A program made the translations under genes and the position numbers. The notes under the pieces were generated by a model. That model saw nothing but the letters and a program-made list of their open reading frames with translations, made no database searches and was not told the DNA's origin. A stretch of DNA of 33,395 nucleotides from an uncultured Oscillibacter sp. GTDB lineage: Bacteria; Bacillota; Clostridia; Oscillospirales; Oscillospiraceae. The first letter of the stretch is position 1. Every line of letters begins with the position of its first letter. The stretch is taken from contig URXS01000011.1 in NCBI GenBank assembly GCA_900551885.1, forward strand, positions 1-33,395, given 5' to 3'. Of this stretch, positions 1-7,328 are shown piece after piece.

Positions 1-264
1 GGGCGTCAGTGCGGACAATCGCTGGCGGTACCGCCGGTTCTTCTCCCGGGCAAAGGCAGCCTTCTCCGCATCCGTGTAGGTCTCCATTGCCCCTTCCAGC
101 ACGATCTCCAGACTGGCCATCCGGGACACGCCCCGGCAGCGGTCCCCCTGCTCCCTGGTAAAGGGGATGCCCAGCCGGTCCGCCAGCTCCTTCCAGGCCT
201 GAAAGTGGAGAATATCGGTGGTGACCAGCACTCCGTCCAAGTCAAACAAAATGGCACTTATCAT
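1..264 (-). CDS. pgmB: Beta-phosphoglucomutase, HAD superfamily (N-terminal part, runs off the left edge)
   Basis: The first 88 codons are present and the C-terminal part lies outside the window. The protein opens with the HAD motif FDLDGVLV, which supplies the catalytic Asp pair, and then shows the HFQAWKELADRLG and GVSRMASLEIVL segments typical of the beta-phosphoglucomutase cap region. This family interconverts beta-glucose 1-phosphate and glucose 6-phosphate in the cytoplasm. The ATG at 264 follows a purine-rich GGGGGGGAG ribosome site, and the gene begins 16 bp after the response regulator stop. It is therefore probably the last or a later gene of the binding protein-kinase-regulator operon. 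That context suggests that the sensed and imported solute is a phosphorylated or alpha-linked sugar (inference). Another HAD sugar phosphatase is possible, but the GVSRMASL segment favours PgmB. Confidence 0.82.
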   Translation of the reverse strand, partial: MISAILFDLDGVLVTTDILHFQAWKELADRLGIPFTREQGDRCRGVSRMASLEIVLEGAMETYTDAEKAAFAREKNRRYRQRLSALTP

Positions 265-280
265 ATCGCTCCCCCCCTGC

Positions 281-1027
281 TCAGCGGCTGGTGTCCTGGT
301 ATTCAGAGGGGCTGACTCCCACCAGCTTCTTAAAGGTGGCGGAGAAGTAGGTGATATCCTTGTAACCCACCTGCTCGGCCACCTCATAAATTTTCAGCCG
401 GCAGTCCCGCAACAGCTCCATTGCCTTGTGGATGCGGTAGCGGGTGAGGTAGTTGAGCAGGGTGTAATCCGTTTCCTTTTTAAAGGTATGGCTCAGATGT
501 CCCTCGCTGAGGCCCAGATGCTGAGCGATCTGCCCCACGGTAATGCCCGGGTCCTGATAATGTGCCCCGATATACTCCATGGCCTGGAGAACATATTTGC
601 TCTTGTCTCCCTTTTTCAGTCCGGGCATGGGTGGTGGAACCGCCGCCTCCCGGCCCTCTATCCGGCAGCGGAGGTTCCGGACCGCCTGCTCCAGCTCCCC
701 GTCATGAAATGGCTTCAGCAAAAAGTCCACAGCCCCCAGGCGCAGTGCACTCTGGGCGTAGGCAAAGCTGTCGTAAGCGGTGAGGATGATGACAAAGGCG
801 TTGTTTCCCTCCTCCCGCAGGCGGCGCAACATCTCGATGCCGTCCATCTTGGGCATCTTCAGATCGGTGATGATCAGGGAGGGCTGGTACCGCTCCACTG
901 CCTGCAGGGCCTCCTCCCCGTTGGCAGCCTCGCCCACCACCACACAGTCCAAGGCCGCCCAGTCCACCGCCAGCACGATGCCCCGGCGGATCATCTCCTC
1001 GTCCTCCACCACCAATACCTTCAGCAT
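281..1027 (-). CDS. AraC-type two-component response regulator (YesN/HptR-like)
   Basis: This 248-residue protein has an N-terminal receiver domain with the acidic pair E9/D10, the phosphoacceptor D55 in TDLKMPKMDG, T83 and the conserved K105 in LLKPF. A short linker leads to an AraC-type double helix-turn-helix from about residue 148, with QIAQHLGLSEGHLSHTFKK and a second helix-turn-helix ending in GVSPSEYQ. It should bind DNA as a dimer at direct repeats and activate transcription when phosphorylated. Its ATG at 1027 overlaps the stop of the histidine kinase gene by 7 bp, so the two are translationally coupled. The likely target is the divergent ABC importer promoter, where a direct repeat is visible. 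The domain assignment is certain; the target is inferred. Confidence 0.95.
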   Translation of the reverse strand: MLKVLVVEDEEMIRRGIVLAVDWAALDCVVVGEAANGEEALQAVERYQPSLIITDLKMPKMDGIEMLRRLREEGNNAFVIILTAYDSFAYAQSALRLGAVDFLLKPFHDGELEQAVRNLRCRIEGREAAVPPPMPGLKKGDKSKYVLQAMEYIGAHYQDPGITVGQIAQHLGLSEGHLSHTFKKETDYTLLNYLTRYRIHKAMELLRDCRLKIYEVAEQVGYKDITYFSATFKKLVGVSPSEYQDTSR

Positions 1028-2733
1028 TCCGACTCCTCCTTGTGCAGGGGCAGCGTGGCTGAAATTTCCGCTCCACGCCCCCCGGGTCCGGCGGACAGAT
1101 ACAGCCCAAAGTCCGCCCCATAGTATTTCCGGAGAATGGTATCCACGTTGTAAAGGCCCAGATGCCCACGAGACAGCTCCCGTCCGCGGTGACTGTAAGC
1201 GCCCTCCATATCCGGCGGCAGCCCTTTGCCGTTGTCCGACACAGTGATCTGAAGGAACCCCTTCTCTGTGCGTCGGGCACTCACCCGGACGGTGCCGCTC
1301 TCCGCTCCCTCCAGCCCGTGGAGGATCGCATTTTCCACGATGGGCTGCAGGATCATTTTGGGCACCATGCTGTCCTCCAACTCCAGGGGGACGTCCGCCT
1401 CAAAGGCAAAGGCTCCGGAGAGGCGGATCTTCTGGATTTCGATATACCTCTCCAGAATCTGTACCTCCCGCCGCAAAGGAACGAACTCCTCCGGTGAAAT
1501 GCAAAAGCGCAAGATGTCCGCCAGATTGGTGGACATCAGGGCCACCTGAGGAACCTGGTTGATCTTGCTGATCCACTTCATGGTGTCCAGGGTGTTGCAC
1601 AGAAAGTGGGGGTTCAATTGGGCCTGGAGCATCCGGATCTGGGCCTGGTTCAGTTCCCGCTGGTTTTCCACCAGCTCCTGCTGATTGTGTTTCAGAGCCA
1701 CCAGCATCTCGTTGAACCGTCGGGCCAGTTGGCCCAGCTCGTCGTTTTGCGTGGTGGGGACACACACATCCAGGTTGTTGTGCTCCACCTCACCAATGGC
1801 GGATTGCAGCCTCTGGATGGGCCGGAACATCTGCCGGCTCAGCTTCAGGCTCATCAACACGGAGATACCCAGGCAGAACAGGGCACTGCCCGCGGCCACG
1901 GTGTAAAGCAGAATCGTGGTATCCCGGGTCATGGACTGAGGCCGCTGGAGCACCAGATAGAGCTCCATGTTCTGATGGTATTCCACCGTGTACAAAAATC
2001 CCTCCGCCGCACCGTCCAGAGGCTGTCCCGCCAGTACCCGGCTGCGCAGCTTTGGTCCCAGGGTCTCGGCCAAAGAGGCCTGGGCGCAGTAGACAGGTCT
2101 CCAGTAGCGGCTGAACAGCATCAGGTCATTTTGAACACCATAGACCCCCTCCAGCAGCCGCCGCAGATGGTTTTGATACAGGCTGATGACCAGAAAGCCC
2201 GCGGGTTTCCCATCAGCCCCCTTCAAAATAGCCGCGCCTTGCAGCAACGGCTGTGTGGCGTCGGTAATATCCTCGCAGGCCACGAACTCCAGCGGTCCGC
2301 CATCCAGCGCCTGCTGGAGTACCCCCCAATTCGTGGGCAAATTCATCTGGACCAGGCCGCTCTGTGTAGAATAGCGGCCCGCTCCCGCCAGATCACACAG
2401 GTCAAAACGGGCATAGTCCCGCAGCCCCTCCGTGGCGCCGAACAGGCGGCTGTAAATCTGGGTCCTCTCAGTCTTTTCGCCTGACAGGGCGGCAGATACC
2501 AGGGGATCTTCCTCCAGGGCGGAGGCTGTCCGCAACAAACCCTCGTACAGGGTATCCAGAGAGTGGGAGACGCTGTGGAGACTGGTTTCCGCCTGGCTCT
2601 GGGCCGAATCCGCCAACCGCAGCCGGAAGATCTGCAACAGCATGGCCGAGCACAACATCAGCGGCACCAGGGACACGGTCAAAAAGGCCACGAACAGCCG
2701 GCGCCGAAAGGATCCTGACAGCAGCTTCTTCAT
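1021..2733 (-). CDS. Sensor histidine kinase, YesM/LytS (HPK7-like) type
   Basis: This 570-residue membrane kinase has a first transmembrane helix at about residues 13-36. An extracellular sensor region of about 230 residues follows, then a second helix at about 273-298 and a HAMP linker. The His_kinase core has H376 in QLNPHFLCNTL, and the ATPase domain has N-box residue N468 (PIVENAILHGLEG), the G1 box DNGKGLP at 500-506 and GHLGLYNV at 523-530. It should autophosphorylate and pass phosphate to the AraC-type regulator encoded immediately after it. Its start ATG overlaps the stop of the upstream binding-protein gene by 4 bp (ATGA), so the binding protein is probably its extracellular co-sensor, as in HptA-HptS. 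The ligand is not readable from the sequence. Confidence 0.95.
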   Translation of the reverse strand: MKKLLSGSFRRRLFVAFLTVSLVPLMLCSAMLLQIFRLRLADSAQSQAETSLHSVSHSLDTLYEGLLRTASALEEDPLVSAALSGEKTERTQIYSRLFGATEGLRDYARFDLCDLAGAGRYSTQSGLVQMNLPTNWGVLQQALDGGPLEFVACEDITDATQPLLQGAAILKGADGKPAGFLVISLYQNHLRRLLEGVYGVQNDLMLFSRYWRPVYCAQASLAETLGPKLRSRVLAGQPLDGAAEGFLYTVEYHQNMELYLVLQRPQSMTRDTTILLYTVAAGSALFCLGISVLMSLKLSRQMFRPIQRLQSAIGEVEHNNLDVCVPTTQNDELGQLARRFNEMLVALKHNQQELVENQRELNQAQIRMLQAQLNPHFLCNTLDTMKWISKINQVPQVALMSTNLADILRFCISPEEFVPLRREVQILERYIEIQKIRLSGAFAFEADVPLELEDSMVPKMILQPIVENAILHGLEGAESGTVRVSARRTEKGFLQITVSDNGKGLPPDMEGAYSHRGRELSRGHLGLYNVDTILRKYYGADFGLYLSAGPGGRGAEISATLPLHKEESEC

Positions 2734-3752
2734 GGCACCGCCTCCCCGCCCAGGTAGAAGGCCCAGGTCATCAGCAGCCGGTCCCGATTCTCACTGGCCC
2801 AGCTTATGTTGTAATCCACCATGGGGATCTCCTCCAGTGCGATCAGTTCCCCGCCCGGGGCCACATCCTCCCGCACGGAGCGGCGGTAAAACTGGTCGGG
2901 CAGCAGTTGCTGCACATCCCGGCTGACGGTGAAGTCCAAAAATACCTGCGCGTTGTCCCGATGGGCCGCGCCTTTCACCAGGGCGGAGCCGTCAGGCACC
3001 AGGCTGGTGCCGTCCGTCGGGTAAACCATGGCGATATCCTTTCCGGCCGCGATCTGCTTCAGAGCACTCTCCTCCAGCGTGATACCCACCCAGTCGGTCC
3101 CACCGGCCACACAGGTGAGCACATCCCCGGAGCTGTCCAGTTGAATGCCCTCCAGATTGGCGGCAAATTCCCGCATGACATCGTCAGGTTCTCCGCCCAG
3201 GGCATACAGCAGCGTCACAAGACCCGTGAAGGAAGAGCCGGAGATCCCCGGGTCGGAGAAAGCGATTTTCCCCCGGAAGCGGTCCTCCAGCAAGTCGCTC
3301 CATTTGGTCAGCCACTCCGGCTCCACCAGCTTGGTGTTATAAATCAGTACCACCGGCAGAGCGGAAAAGGGCGTCCAAAGTGCCTCCGGCGAGCAAAACC
3401 GCTTCTGAATCTTCTCCGCTCCGGCGCAGGTATAGGGCTCAAAATACTGGCTGTACGCCTCCAGATTCTCCACACCGCCGCCAAACATCACATCGGCTCC
3501 GGGGGCATCGCCCTCCTGGGCGATGCGCTGCAGCAGCTCATTGGTACCGCCGGTGACCACGTCCACCCAGATACCGGTACGCTCCTCAAACTCCTTGACA
3601 ATGGGCCACCACACTTCTTCCTTGTGGGAGGTATAGACCACCAGGCAGTCCTCCGCCGCCGGGGTGTACTCCGGCAGTTGTCCGCTCCGGTCCATGCACC
3701 CGGTTAAAAGAAGTACCATGGTCACCATTGCTGCCGCCAGCCGCCTTTTCAT
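2730..3752 (-). CDS. Extracellular solute-binding lipoprotein, AfuA/FbpA/HptA-like (probable co-sensor)
   Basis: This 340-residue protein has a lipoprotein signal peptide: basic start, hydrophobic core, and lipobox LLTGC with the lipid-bearing C19. The mature part looks like a type II periplasmic-binding fold of the iron/sugar-phosphate group, with LVVYTSHKEEVWWPIVKEF, RTGIWVDVVTGG and DVMFGGG near the N terminus and a SGSSFTGLV segment in the middle. ATG 3752 is preceded by a strong GAGGAGGAG site. It heads an operon with the histidine kinase (4-bp overlap) and the response regulator and is not adjacent to a permease, while the divergent importer has its own binding protein. The likely role is therefore ligand presentation to the kinase rather than transport, as known for HptA of staphylococci (inference). 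A second binding subunit for the importer is the alternative. Confidence 0.88.
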   Translation of the reverse strand: MKRRLAAAMVTMVLLLTGCMDRSGQLPEYTPAAEDCLVVYTSHKEEVWWPIVKEFEERTGIWVDVVTGGTNELLQRIAQEGDAPGADVMFGGGVENLEAYSQYFEPYTCAGAEKIQKRFCSPEALWTPFSALPVVLIYNTKLVEPEWLTKWSDLLEDRFRGKIAFSDPGISGSSFTGLVTLLYALGGEPDDVMREFAANLEGIQLDSSGDVLTCVAGGTDWVGITLEESALKQIAAGKDIAMVYPTDGTSLVPDGSALVKGAAHRDNAQVFLDFTVSRDVQQLLPDQFYRRSVREDVAPGGELIALEEIPMVDYNISWASENRDRLLMTWAFYLGGEAVP

Positions 3753-3798
3753 GGAAGCTCCTCCTCTCCACTGCCAGACGCTCTCAAATTTGGACTAA

Positions 3799-3827
3799 AT
3801 TATAGCACACATGCTTCTGGCTTTTCA
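3799..3827 (-). promoter_or_regulatory. Promoter of the binding protein-kinase-regulator operon
   Basis: On the minus strand a perfect -10 TATAAT (3799-3804) is preceded by TGC, giving an extended -10 element. A weak -35 TGAAAA (3822-3827) lies at 17-bp spacing. The start codon at 3752 is about 47 bp downstream of the -10 element. This looks like a constitutive sigma-A promoter that would supply basal levels of the sensor. Confidence 0.65.
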
Positions 3828-3840
3828 TCCATGTCACACG

Positions 3841-3870
3841 AAAATCGCAGAAGAAAACAAAAAACCGCAG
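3841..3870 (+). promoter_or_regulatory. Direct repeat, candidate AraC-type operator for the ABC importer
   Basis: Two 10-bp units, AAAATCGCAG (3841-3850) and AAAACCGCAG (3861-3870), differ at one base and start exactly 20 bp apart, about two helical turns. They end about 33 bp upstream of the TACAAT -10 box, next to a poor -35 region. This is the usual geometry for an AraC-type activator that binds direct repeats and makes up for a missing -35. Assignment to the regulator encoded at 281-1027 is inferred. Confidence 0.5.
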
Positions 3871-3903
3871 TTTTGTCCCCTGTTTTTTCCAGCGGTTGCC
3901 CCA

Positions 3904-3909
3904 TACAAT
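3904..3909 (+). promoter_or_regulatory. -10 box of the ABC importer operon
   Basis: TACAAT differs from the sigma-A consensus at one position and lies 67 bp upstream of the binding-protein start. At 17-18 bp spacing upstream there is no recognisable -35 hexamer (the bases are TGTTTT). This suits a promoter that depends on an activator bound at the direct repeat upstream. Confidence 0.5.
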
Positions 3910-3975
3910 AAAAGTAACAGGCGAACCGCAAAAACGCGGCCTCGTTTTGTGGAAACTGATGAAGGAGGACCCAAT

Positions 3976-5349
3976 ATGAAACGTTTTTTGTCTCTGCTAC
4001 TGGCCGGAGCCCTGAGCCTCACCCTGGTGGCCTGTGGTTCCAACGACGCCGATCAAGGCACCACGGACACCGCAGATGACCAGCAGCCCTCCGCCGAACT
4101 GACCGCTACCCAGCAGATCATTCAGGAAGCCCAGGGCATGACCCTGGAGGAGCTGGCCCAGAAGGCCATTGAGGAGTCCAACGGCCAGATGTTCTATGGC
4201 GTGGGCAACTCCAGCCGCGGCAAGAGTGCCCTTCCCCTGTTCATCGAGTACCTGCAGACCATCGACCCCTCCTACAACATGGAGTTTGAGTGGCAGCAGC
4301 CCAAGAACAACAAGATCTTCGACCAGTTGACCGCCGACTCTCTCAAGGACACCGGCACCTTTGCCATGACCCTGATTCAGGACGGCAACCAGATCGAGTC
4401 CAAGATGGTCCAGACTGGTATTCTGGACACCTTCATTCCCAAGGACTGGGCCGATGCCAACGGCACCACCGCCGAGGAGTACACCGGTTACCTCCCCCTG
4501 CAGACCCTGAACAAGGTCTTCATGTACAACAACACCGGCTCCAAGACCTACGACAACTGCTGGGATTTCGTGGCCGAGGGTGAACACGGCCTGTTCATGG
4601 ATATCGACTCCGAGATCGTGGGCAAGAACTTCCTGTACATGCTGACCCGGGACGACTACGCCGCCTGGCTGAAGGAGGCTTTCGAGGCCCTGCCCGCCGA
4701 GGAGCAGTCCTACTTCCAGCCCACCATCACCGCCATGGAGTCTGAGGCTGCCGACCTGGGCCTGGGCGCCGACGGTGCCTATGCCCTGGCTTGGATCAAG
4801 CTGTGGGTGGAGAGCTACAACGCCCAGACCGACGACGGCCCCATCTGCAACACTCTGGTGGACAAATCCGCCACCGACCAGTTTGGCCTGCTGGTGTACT
4901 CCAAACTGCGCTCTGTGGAGGAGTCCGCCTCCGTCTCCAAGAACAACATCAACGTGGCGGCCTATGAGGACGGCTACACCGGCATCGGCGGCTACGGCTC
5001 CTGCCACTACCTGTTCGTCACCGACAACAGCCCCCTGCCCTGGACCGCCTGCGCCTTCATCGCCTACATGACCTGCACTGCCGACGGCTTTTCCGCCTGG
5101 GGCAAGGACATCGGCGGCTACTCCTCCAACCCCGAGGTGGCCGCTGAGAACGAGGAGATCTATCATCACCAGACCGGCGGCATGGCCGAGGACGGAACCA
5201 CCGTGGAGTTCCCCGCCCTGAACGATGCCGGCTACGACTGGTGGACCACCGACGGCAAGCTGGTGCTGGAGGATCCCGAGTACTGCGCCTCCGTCTCCTT
5301 CACCGTGGGCAGTTGGATCGAGATGCTGACCAAGTACAGCGCCGGCTGA
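3976..5349 (+). CDS. ABC transporter solute-binding lipoprotein, AfuA-like
   Basis: This 457-residue protein starts at ATG 3976, which follows GAAGGAGGAC and opens a normal lipoprotein signal. An in-frame opening upstream has no ribosome site and no signal peptide. The lipobox is LVAC with C20, followed by an acidic Thr/Asp-rich tether. The mature part resembles type II binding proteins of the iron(III)/sugar-phosphate/polyamine importer group, but at about 437 residues it is longer than a typical FbpA or AfuA. It is the first gene of the importer operon, upstream of a fused permease and an ATPase. The codon use is very strongly biased (almost all C- or G-ending), which suggests high expression. 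The ligand is unknown; the adjacent sensor operon and pgmB point to a sugar phosphate (inference). Confidence 0.88.
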   Translation: MKRFLSLLLAGALSLTLVACGSNDADQGTTDTADDQQPSAELTATQQIIQEAQGMTLEELAQKAIEESNGQMFYGVGNSSRGKSALPLFIEYLQTIDPSYNMEFEWQQPKNNKIFDQLTADSLKDTGTFAMTLIQDGNQIESKMVQTGILDTFIPKDWADANGTTAEEYTGYLPLQTLNKVFMYNNTGSKTYDNCWDFVAEGEHGLFMDIDSEIVGKNFLYMLTRDDYAAWLKEAFEALPAEEQSYFQPTITAMESEAADLGLGADGAYALAWIKLWVESYNAQTDDGPICNTLVDKSATDQFGLLVYSKLRSVEESASVSKNNINVAAYEDGYTGIGGYGSCHYLFVTDNSPLPWTACAFIAYMTCTADGFSAWGKDIGGYSSNPEVAAENEEIYHHQTGGMAEDGTTVEFPALNDAGYDWWTTDGKLVLEDPEYCASVSFTVGSWIEMLTKYSAG

Positions 5350-5420
5350 GGACCGCTCCGTCCCCGACCGTCCGTCTGCCCGGGCGTTGCTGAACCGCGC
5401 GTCTGAGTGACATCAGCACC

Positions 5421-5468
5421 AAGGCGCCCCTGGACACGGGCGAAATTCGCCGCATCCAGGGGCGCTTT
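5421..5468 (+). terminator. Stem-loop between binding-protein and permease genes
   Basis: GCGCCCCTGGA (5424-5434) pairs perfectly with TCCAGGGGCGC (5455-5465). An inner hairpin GGCGA/TTCGCC extends the structure, and AA/TT closes the base. It is followed by TTTCC rather than a long T tract. Such hairpins often protect the binding-protein message or partly terminate, so that binding protein is made in excess over the permease. Confidence 0.7.
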
Positions 5469-5495
5469 CCCATCCCGGCCAAAAGGAGAGATCGT

Positions 5496-7325
5496 ATGGA
5501 TCAATCAAATATCCAGCGGGCCAATCCGTCCGCCATCCGTCTCAACAGGATCAGGACCTTCTTTTCCAAACCCCACAATGTGATTCTGCTGCTGATGGGC
5601 ATTGTGCTGACCTTCAGCACTGTGGCCCCCATTGTGGCCATCGTGGAGGACACCTTCAAAATCCACCCCGGCACCATCGACGCCCACCTGACCGGTCAGG
5701 CCAGCGGCTACACGGCGGTAAACTACATTGACCTGTTCACAAGCCAGATGGCCAAGACCAACCTGTGGACGCCCCTGCTGAACACGGTGCTGCTGGCGGT
5801 GGGCACCTGCGTGGTGGCCATTTTGTTCGGTGGCGTCTTCGCCTTTCTCATCACCCGCACCAACCTGGCCTGGCGCAAGTACCTCAGCTCCATCTTCATC
5901 TTCCCCTACATCATGCCTCAGTGGACCCTGGCGGTGGTGTGGCAGAACATGTTCAACTCCAATGCCATCACCGGTACCTCCAACGGCCTGCTCTCCGCCA
6001 CCCTGGGCGTCAACATGCCCCTGTGGTGGTGCAAGGGCCTGTTCCCCAGTCTGGTGGTGCTGGGTCTCCACTACGCTCCCTTCGCCTATATCCTCATCGG
6101 CGGCATCTTCCGCAACATGGACGCCAACCTGGAGGAAGCGGCCACCATTCTGGACACTCCCAAGTGGCGGATCATGTGCCGCATCACTCTGCCCATGGTG
6201 AAGCCCGCCATTCTCTCCACCATCCTGCTGGTCTTCGGCAGCGCCATGGGTTCCTATCCCGTGCCCCACTACCTGGGCCTGACCACCCTGTCCACAAAGT
6301 ATGTATCCATGAACTCCAAGTACACCGGCGAGGCCAGCATCCTGGCCATCATCATGATGATCTTCGGCGTGGCCATCATGTTGCTCAATCAGGTCAGCCT
6401 CCAGAGCCGCAAGAGCTACACCACCGTCACCGGCAAGTCCGGCCAGATCTCCAAGATCAACCTGGGCCGCGCGGGCAAGTACGTCATCGCCCTGGCCCTG
6501 GTGGTGGTGACGTTCTTCACCAGCATCTTCCCCATCGTCTCCTTCGCCTTCGAGACCTTCCTGCCCAATCCCGGTGATTACTCCTTCCTGTACACCGGAG
6601 ACACAGACAATCTCACCACCAAGTGGTGGACCACCGATGAGAATGTCACGGAAAACGGCATGTACGGCCAGAAGGGCATTCTTCACAATGAGACCATCTG
6701 GAACGCCTTCAAGGGCACCATCTGGGTCAGCGTGTGCTGTGCCCTGCTGGCGGGCACCTTCGGCACCCTCATCGGCTACGCCGTGTCCAAGAACCGACGA
6801 AGTAAATGGGCCAATTACGTCAATTCCGTGGCCTTCCTGCCATATCTGATGCCCTCCATTGCCGTGGGCGTGGCCTTTTTCATTCTCTTCTCCAACGAGC
6901 ATGTGAATCTGTTCAACACCTACACCATTCTCATCATCGTGGGCACGGTCAAATACATCCCCTTTGCCAGCCGCAGCTCTCTCAACTCCATGCTGCAGCT
7001 CTCCGGTGAAATCGAGGAGGCGGCCATTATCCAGAATATTCCCTGGATCAAGCGGATGACCCGCATCATCATCCCCATCCAGAAGTCCTCCATCATCAGC
7101 GGCTACCTGCTGCCCTTCATGACCTGCCTGCGGGAACTGTCGTTGTTCATGCTGCTGTGCGTGCAGGGGTTCATCCTCTCCACCACCCTGGACTACTTCG
7201 ACGAGATGGGACTGTACGCTTTCTCCAGCGGCATCAACCTGATTTTGATTATCACCATCCTGGTGTGCAACACTTTGGTCAACAAAGTCACCGGCGCCAG
7301 CCTGGATAAGGGAATAGGAGGTTAA
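5496..7325 (+). CDS. ABC transporter permease with two fused membrane domains (AfuB/FbpB-like)
   Basis: This 609-residue integral membrane protein holds two binding-protein-dependent transport domains in tandem, as in FbpB-type permeases of the iron/sugar-phosphate group. Each half carries an EAA coupling loop for the ATPase: EEAATILDTPKWRIMCRI near residue 212 and EEAAIIQNIPWIKRMTRI near residue 506. An N-terminal helix at about residues 26-50 precedes a soluble extracellular segment. A second soluble stretch at about 355-400 separates the halves. ATG 5496 follows AAAAGGAGAG. The stop lies 3 bp before the ATPase start, so the two are translated together. One polypeptide probably provides the whole pore. 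Family certain; substrate not determined. Confidence 0.93.
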   Translation: MDQSNIQRANPSAIRLNRIRTFFSKPHNVILLLMGIVLTFSTVAPIVAIVEDTFKIHPGTIDAHLTGQASGYTAVNYIDLFTSQMAKTNLWTPLLNTVLLAVGTCVVAILFGGVFAFLITRTNLAWRKYLSSIFIFPYIMPQWTLAVVWQNMFNSNAITGTSNGLLSATLGVNMPLWWCKGLFPSLVVLGLHYAPFAYILIGGIFRNMDANLEEAATILDTPKWRIMCRITLPMVKPAILSTILLVFGSAMGSYPVPHYLGLTTLSTKYVSMNSKYTGEASILAIIMMIFGVAIMLLNQVSLQSRKSYTTVTGKSGQISKINLGRAGKYVIALALVVVTFFTSIFPIVSFAFETFLPNPGDYSFLYTGDTDNLTTKWWTTDENVTENGMYGQKGILHNETIWNAFKGTIWVSVCCALLAGTFGTLIGYAVSKNRRSKWANYVNSVAFLPYLMPSIAVGVAFFILFSNEHVNLFNTYTILIIVGTVKYIPFASRSSLNSMLQLSGEIEEAAIIQNIPWIKRMTRIIIPIQKSSIISGYLLPFMTCLRELSLFMLLCVQGFILSTTLDYFDEMGLYAFSSGINLILIITILVCNTLVNKVTGASLDKGIGG

Positions 7326-7328
7326 ACC

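Noticed and set aside
3997..5169. Long Gly/Val-rich antisense frame over the importer binding protein
   Set aside because: It is a compositional shadow of a strongly codon-biased lipoprotein gene.
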